Below, piece after piece: positions 59,107-64,000 of a stretch of DNA of 64,000 bases (position 1 is the stretch's first letter; each line of letters opens with the position of its first letter). The DNA comes from Winogradskyella sediminis (GTDB lineage Bacteria; Bacteroidota; Bacteroidia; Flavobacteriales; Flavobacteriaceae). The stretch lies in the NCBI RefSeq assembly GCF_003387355.1, contig NZ_QUNH01000002.1, positions 103,606 through 167,605 of the forward strand. The letters run 5' to 3'. The notes beneath the pieces were generated by a model, which was not told the origin of the DNA, made no database searches, and was given only the letters and a program-made list of their open reading frames with translations. The position numbers were made by a program, and so were the translations under genes.

Positions 59107-59433
59107 ATGTATAAAGTTTTATGGGTTGGTTTAAGGCCTATAAATATACTTTAATAATCTCGATGCTTTATATCTGTTAGGTCTAAATTCAATTTAATAC
59201 TTCGTAGTTGAAAACATGATACGCGAAACAACGTCTCAATCACTTGTCTTTTTTTTTATTGATGATTTCTTAAAAAAATTAAGGATGTTTTCTTTAATTC
59301 TTAATCTAGAGCCATCATTTTATAAGAAATTAAATGAGGTGTAAAATTATGCTTTTGAGTTAATTAAATAGCTATTGAGGCAGTAATTTACTGGAAATCT
59401 GTTAACATAATTCAACCATAAAACGATTTCTAT
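59107..59433. other. Intergenic region before the sucrose module
   Basis: This 327-bp AT-rich gap between divergent genes contains no recognisable gene, RNA or repeat. It should hold the promoters of the YdeI and HAD-glycosidase genes, but no element matches well enough to list. Confidence 0.45.
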
Positions 59434-61518
59434 ATGCATAATGAAGAAAATAATACACAACCAAAAATTAGTTTTCTTTCTTTCGATATTGATAATACTC
59501 TAATTGATTTTGATACCCACAAAAGTAATTTCCGAAATATTTGGAATAAATATCAACCTAAAGACGTCATGCTTTCATATAATTCTGGGAGGCTAATTGA
59601 TGACGTTCTCAACCTAATTGATAAAGGCATTCTACCAGAACCCGACTATATTATTTCTGGTGTGGGTACGCACATTTATAATTACAAAGAAAAATGTGTG
59701 GTAAAGGAGTTTAATAATGTTCTCGATGAGGGTTGGGATGTAAAAGCTGTTGAAGATTTAATACAAAATATTGACCACCCAATAAGCGATCAGCCTACCA
59801 AGTTTCAACATGCCTATAAACGAAGCTTCTTTTTATACGATGCGAGTCCCGAATTAATTTCAAGTATAGAGCAAGATTTTGAGAATGCTAATATGAATAT
59901 TAATGTAGTGTATTCTGGAGATAAATTTTTAGATATTCTTCCAAAATTTGCGAATAAAGGCAATGCTTTACAGTGGTTAATAAAACAACTCAACATTAAA
60001 GCAGAAGACGTTGTAGTGGCTGGAGATAGTGGCAACGATTCTGCTATGTTTGGAATGCCCAATGTTAAAGGTATTGTTGTTTCTAATGCACATGAAGAAT
60101 TATACCAATACACCAAACACAGAAAAGTCTATCATACCGAAAACGAAAAAAGTGATGGTATAATTGAGGGATTAGTACACTATGGTATTTTACCAAGTAA
60201 GGCTAATAATGATTCTAATATAGATCACAAGGATGATTTTTTTATAAAACAAGAACAAAAAAATCTTGCTAATGAAGATGAAAATGAAAAAGTAGCGCTG
60301 ATCCGTAAAGGCTATAACAAAGCTATTGAAGCCTTAAAAAAGAATATTACACCATTAGGATTTTCTGCCTGTTCTATAAAAGATAATATTGCTCACGGTA
60401 CAGATGTCAATTATCATAGCGTTTGGGCAAGAGATGGAGCTATAACCGTTATTGGTGCATTGCCTTTAATTCATAAAGATGAGGCTATTCATACCTGTGC
60501 ACGTCAAACACTCTTAACCTTATTTGAACATATTTCACGTAATGGTCAGATTCCCTCTAATGTACGAATTAAGGATAACATTCCTGATTATTCTGGAGTA
60601 GGTGGAATTTGCTCCATAGATAGTGGTATTTGGGTAGTAATTGCGTTTTATGAATATGTAAATGAGACGAAAGATATAGAGTTTCTAAGAACGCATATTG
60701 CTGCTATAAAGGAAACAATGCGATGGTTGGGAGCACATGATAGTAATAATGATGCCTTACTAGAAATTCCAGAAGCTGGTGACTGGACGGATTTATTTGG
60801 AAGAAGTTATAATATTTTATACGATGAAATTCTTTGGTATCGTGCTAATGTTTGCTTTGGTAGAATGATGGAAATGTTAGGTCAGAATGAAGAGGCTGGC
60901 GAATATATAAGATGGTCTCAAGTCATTAAAAAGGAAATATTACAAAACTTTTGGCCGTCTACAAAACAGCAATTATTTCAGTCGGTATCTTTTGCTGAAA
61001 AACAATTTACCCTTGGAGATACTTCTTATTTAATAGCGCAGACCACACCTTTCGATTTTAGTTGGCGTTGCGATACTTTAGGTAATGTTTTGGCTTTTCT
61101 ACATGGTACAATTGATGCCGAAAAAGCACACCAAACTTTTAAGTTTATGTGGGGAGTTGGGGTTAATGATCCTTTTCCTATTGCTAATGTCTATCCTGTA
61201 GTAAGTCCTGGAGACCCAGATTGGAGACCGTATTATACCGTGAATTTATTAAACCTTCCTAATCACTATCACAATGGTGGTATTTGGCCATTTGTCGGTG
61301 GTTTTTGGGTGAAATTCGTTAACAAGTTGGGCTTTAAAGATATTGCTATCGCTGAACTGCATAAGCTGGCATTAATAAATAAAGAGGGAATAAATGTAGA
61401 ATGGGAATTTACTGAATGGGCACACGGAACGACAGGTAAACCCATGGGAAAATCCTATCAGGCGTGGTCCGCAGCACAATATATTTCTGCTTGTCATGAA
61501 TTAAACATAATTACATAA
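59434..61518 (+). CDS. Fused HAD sucrose-phosphatase-like and GH100/GH63-clan-like glycosidase
   Basis: This 694-residue cytosolic protein has two halves. The HAD-IIB half (about 1-250) resembles sucrose-6-phosphate phosphatase: DIDNTLIDFDTH, the NSGR motif, NKGNALQWLIKQLN and VAGDSGNDSAMFGMPN. The second half (about 280-690) is an (alpha/alpha)6 barrel hydrolase: GTDVNYHSVWARDGAITVIG, AGDWTDLFGRSYNILYDEIL, NHYHNGGIWPFVGGF and WEFTEWAHGTTGKPMGKSYQ; the W.RD and GDWTD acids resemble GH63, GH100 or related glycosidases. The next gene is a sucrose-phosphate synthase-like enzyme 18 bp downstream. Sucrose metabolism is therefore likely, with the sugar inferred. Confidence 0.82.
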   Translation: MHNEENNTQPKISFLSFDIDNTLIDFDTHKSNFRNIWNKYQPKDVMLSYNSGRLIDDVLNLIDKGILPEPDYIISGVGTHIYNYKEKCVVKEFNNVLDEGWDVKAVEDLIQNIDHPISDQPTKFQHAYKRSFFLYDASPELISSIEQDFENANMNINVVYSGDKFLDILPKFANKGNALQWLIKQLNIKAEDVVVAGDSGNDSAMFGMPNVKGIVVSNAHEELYQYTKHRKVYHTENEKSDGIIEGLVHYGILPSKANNDSNIDHKDDFFIKQEQKNLANEDENEKVALIRKGYNKAIEALKKNITPLGFSACSIKDNIAHGTDVNYHSVWARDGAITVIGALPLIHKDEAIHTCARQTLLTLFEHISRNGQIPSNVRIKDNIPDYSGVGGICSIDSGIWVVIAFYEYVNETKDIEFLRTHIAAIKETMRWLGAHDSNNDALLEIPEAGDWTDLFGRSYNILYDEILWYRANVCFGRMMEMLGQNEEAGEYIRWSQVIKKEILQNFWPSTKQQLFQSVSFAEKQFTLGDTSYLIAQTTPFDFSWRCDTLGNVLAFLHGTIDAEKAHQTFKFMWGVGVNDPFPIANVYPVVSPGDPDWRPYYTVNLLNLPNHYHNGGIWPFVGGFWVKFVNKLGFKDIAIAELHKLALINKEGINVEWEFTEWAHGTTGKPMGKSYQAWSAAQYISACHELNIIT

Positions 61519-61536
61519 CATTTAAAATTAAATACT

Positions 61537-62814
61537 ATGAAATCAATATTAATGATCTCCTTACATGGCTATGTAGGTGCAAATGTCGAATTAGGAAAAC
61601 CAGATACTGGCGGACAAGTGGTGTATGTTTTAGAGTTGGCAGACCGTTTTAGTCGACTTGGGAAAAGGGTAGATTTAGTAACAAGACAATTTGAAGATCA
61701 GCCAGAATACGATCACGTCGATGAGAATTTTAGTATATGGCGTATTCCTTTTGGTGGTAAAGAGTTTATACGTAAAGAAGATATGCACGATCATCTTAAA
61801 AAGTTCGTGAACAATACCTTGGCTGCTATAAAAAAAGAACGTAAAAAATATGATGTTGTGTATTCGCATTATTGGGATGCAGGATGGGCTGGACAAAAAA
61901 TAGCCGAAGAATTAGGAATTTCACACGTCCATACACCACATTCTCTAGGTTGGTGGAAGCAGTATTCTATGGGAAGTGATATGGACGAAAAGAAAATGGA
62001 GGAGGTTTATCGTTTTAAAGAACGCATTCGAAAAGAATATTTTGTGTATCAAATGTGTAATCATGTTATTGCAACAACCTTACCTCAGGTAGATCTATTG
62101 GTGCAACAATACGATGTGCTACCACGAAATTGTAGTATGGTGCCACCTGGTATTGACGAAAATCGTTTTTATCCAGTGCCAACTAAAGAGACGGACAAAA
62201 TTAGAGCGAAATACGATATTCATCCCACAGACATTTTAGCCTTAGGAAGAATGGCACATAATAAAGGTTATGATTTACTTATAAAATCACTACCAACAGT
62301 TTTTGATTTGTGTCCTGAAGCACGATTGGTTGCTGCTGTAGGTGGAGATTCTAAGCAAGATAAAGAAGGTATTAAAAAGTTGAAAACATTGGCGAGTGAG
62401 TTAGGAATACAAGATAAAATTAAATGGAAAAATTATATTGCTGATGAAGATTTAGCAAATGTGTACCGTGCAGCACATGTATTTGCAATGCCTTCAAGAT
62501 ACGAACCCTTTGGAATGGTAGCTATTGAAGCTATGGCTTGTGGTACGCCTAGCGTTGTAACGGTTCATGGTGGATTATATGATTTAATTGATTTTGGAAA
62601 TCAAGCGCTTTTTGCAGATCCGCATCGACCTGTAGAATTTGGTGCTATGTTAGCAATGCCACTTTTATATCCCTCTTTAAGAAATGAATTGTCTGTGGAA
62701 GGAGCACGTTTTGCTCGTCGTAATTTTGGTTGGACAGGTATTGCTAAACGCATCCTCGAAAAATTTAAAAGCTCAATAAATCAACAGACAATGGAGTCTA
62801 ATATTTATTCATAA
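61537..62814 (+). CDS. Sucrose-phosphate synthase-like GT4 glycosyltransferase
   Basis: This 425-residue glycosyltransferase has a GT-B fold. The N-terminal half includes MISLHGYVGANVELGKPDTG and GGQVVYVLELADRF, the acceptor loop of the sucrose-phosphate/sucrose synthase clade, and THHSLGWWK-like TPHSLGWWKQYSMG. The C-terminal half has the nucleotide-sugar ExxxxxxxE motif in RYEPFGMVAIEAMACGTPSV and an NKGYDLLIKSLP segment. It lacks the long N-terminal extension of plant SPS and has bacterial size. It follows the HAD-glycosidase gene by 18 bp. A mannosylfructose-phosphate synthase is an alternative activity. Confidence 0.88.
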   Translation: MKSILMISLHGYVGANVELGKPDTGGQVVYVLELADRFSRLGKRVDLVTRQFEDQPEYDHVDENFSIWRIPFGGKEFIRKEDMHDHLKKFVNNTLAAIKKERKKYDVVYSHYWDAGWAGQKIAEELGISHVHTPHSLGWWKQYSMGSDMDEKKMEEVYRFKERIRKEYFVYQMCNHVIATTLPQVDLLVQQYDVLPRNCSMVPPGIDENRFYPVPTKETDKIRAKYDIHPTDILALGRMAHNKGYDLLIKSLPTVFDLCPEARLVAAVGGDSKQDKEGIKKLKTLASELGIQDKIKWKNYIADEDLANVYRAAHVFAMPSRYEPFGMVAIEAMACGTPSVVTVHGGLYDLIDFGNQALFADPHRPVEFGAMLAMPLLYPSLRNELSVEGARFARRNFGWTGIAKRILEKFKSSINQQTMESNIYS

Positions 62815-62943
62815 ACCGCAATTGTGAAATGGATATTGGAGAATGGATTAGTACTAAACCTAATGCTATTGTTTAAGTGAATTAGAGAACTAAAAGTTTA
62901 TAATCTGGGGAGGTCGCCAAACTAAAACACAACTTGTAATGTT

Positions 62944-64000
62944 TTAAATTTCTTTAGTGTGTACATAGAAATTTTTGTCCACCTCAATCCGTTCCGATTT
63001 TATTGTTTTAGTTTGCCATTTTGCGTTTGGAAATAACCATTTAGAATGTTTATCTATCTCAACTTGAATTGGCATCGCAAAACCATCGACAATATTAATA
63101 TAACGAAATTTTAGCTTACCGTTTTCAAGTTGATATTCAAACGTTGGGATTTTTGTCGACCTTAAATACTGATTAAAGAATGGAGCTAAATCCATTGCGG
63201 TGTGCTTACTCAGATAATCTTCAATTTGTTCAGTAGTCACTGTTTCATGGTAAAATTCTGAATTTAAGCCACGGAGAATTTGTCTCCATTTGTCATCATC
63301 ATCAACCAATTGTCTAAGGGTATGAAGCATGTTGGCTCCTTTATAATACATGTCACTAGAACCTTCATGGTTAACGTTATAGACACCAATTAAAGGTCTA
63401 TCATTTTGAATATTTCTACGCGTCCCAATCACGTATTCTGCAGAAGCGCCTTTGCCGTAATAGTAATCTAAAAATAGATTTTCAGAATAGGACGTAAAGC
63501 CTTCATGAATCCACATATCTGCAATATCTTTATTGGTAATGTTATTGGCAAACCACTCATGACCAGCTTCATGAATAATAATAAAATCGAATTTTAAGCC
63601 CCAACCTGTTCCAGATAAATCATTTCCTAAATATCCTTGCTTATAGTGGTTGCCATAGGTAACAGAACTTTGATGTTCCATTCCTAAATAAGGGACTTCC
63701 ACAAGTTTAAAACTGTCTTCGTAAAACGGATAAGGCCCAAACCAATGCTCAAAAGCTTTCATCATTTTTGGAGCATCTTTAAAATGTATTTTAGCTTTTT
63801 CTAGGTTATAAGAAAGCACCCAATAATCGAGATCTAGAGGTCCTTTTTCGCCTTTATAAACTTCAGAGAAATTAACATAATCGCCAATATTTACGTTAAC
63901 TCCATAATTATTGATGGGGTTTTTTACGGTCCAGTGTGTAGTGATCGTTTTATCGTTTGATTCGATTTGTTTTAGTTTACCATTAGAAACATTCATAAGA
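62944..64000 (-). CDS. M1 family metallopeptidase, C-terminal part
   Basis: This is the downstream 352 codons of a gluzincin aminopeptidase-like protein; the start lies beyond the right edge, since the frame stays open to base 64000. The zinc motif is IIHEAGHEWFANNITNKDIA with the third ligand in MWIHEGFTSYSENLF, as in M1 enzymes. The exopeptidase GxMEN motif reads YLGMEHQS here, with H in place of N. After the catalytic domain is a helical region (MLHTLRQLVDDDDKWRQILR), then a beta domain ending VDKNFYVHTKEI. The ATG at 63996 is not the native start. Confidence 0.9.
   Translation of the reverse strand, partial: LMNVSNGKLKQIESNDKTITTHWTVKNPINNYGVNVNIGDYVNFSEVYKGEKGPLDLDYWVLSYNLEKAKIHFKDAPKMMKAFEHWFGPYPFYEDSFKLVEVPYLGMEHQSSVTYGNHYKQGYLGNDLSGTGWGLKFDFIIIHEAGHEWFANNITNKDIADMWIHEGFTSYSENLFLDYYYGKGASAEYVIGTRRNIQNDRPLIGVYNVNHEGSSDMYYKGANMLHTLRQLVDDDDKWRQILRGLNSEFYHETVTTEQIEDYLSKHTAMDLAPFFNQYLRSTKIPTFEYQLENGKLKFRYINIVDGFAMPIQVEIDKHSKWLFPNAKWQTKTIKSERIEVDKNFYVHTKEI

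Overview
The window is chromosomal DNA from a low-GC member of the Bacteroidota, almost certainly a marine-type Flavobacteriaceae. The signs are a gliding-motility lipoprotein GldI, a type IX secretion C-terminal sorting domain, a fused CcoNO cytochrome oxidase subunit, 2TM-domain proteins beside a LytTR pair, DUF6503, DUF3810 and LETM1-related proteins, and promoters of the Bacteroidota form (TTG, 17-23 bp, TAnnTTTG). The genus is not resolved; relatives of Olleya, Winogradskyella or Psychroserpens would fit (inference). No rRNA, tRNA, CRISPR array, prophage or intact insertion sequence was seen.

Layout. 1-742: 5' part of a RelA/SpoT gene. 1081-7185: a self-contained efflux operon, TetR regulator > adaptor > RND pump > TolC, with a candidate operator on the TetR promoter. 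7600-10511: SDR dehydrogenase, M48 CAAX-type protease, SPOUT RNA methyltransferase. 10559-14269: secreted T9SS protein, an unknown secreted protein and a DUF6503 lipoprotein. 14365-19858: two amidohydrolases, one a tandem fusion, plus DUF3810. 20126-25129: PepD dipeptidase, then cyclophilin-FKBP fusion, GldI and a DHH phosphoesterase, then ndk. 25271-27779: esterase, a Tat-type thioredoxin-reductase-like flavoprotein with paired upstream palindromes, and a VOC protein. 28205-29745: an accessory islet of cassette-like small genes, one carrying an internal stop codon. 29848-32271: serine hydrolase and DUF2141. 32331-36179: a six-gene LytS/LytR-type signalling operon with four copies of the 2TM domain. 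37781-39120: a second accessory islet (DinB and a secreted unknown) carrying a second copy of the roughly 130-bp repeat of the first islet. 39402-43547: S46 dipeptidyl peptidase, SodC and YceI lipoproteins. 43694-55577: the microaerobic respiration block. 55851-58531: a VWA plus AAA+ pair. 59434-62814: a two-gene sucrose-type module. 62944-64000: an M1 peptidase running off the right edge.

How the parts work together. The best-supported regulatory unit is 43.6-55.6 kb. hemN-usp, ccoS-ccoNO-Q-P-G-H-tauE and ccoI each have an ATGAT-N4-ATCAT type palindrome whose centre lies exactly 33 bp from the centre of a -7 element, while the Crp/Fnr gene encoded in the same block has the third palindrome inside its own promoter. 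This reads as an FNR-like activator driving oxygen-limited haem synthesis, cbb3 oxidase structure and copper supply, with autorepression. The most unusual structures are the two islets, where genes are bounded by cassette-specific inverted ends and separated by a dispersed repeat whose internal hairpin is preserved by compensating changes. The other notable unit is a HAD phosphatase fused to a glycosidase next to a sucrose-phosphate-synthase-like glycosyltransferase.
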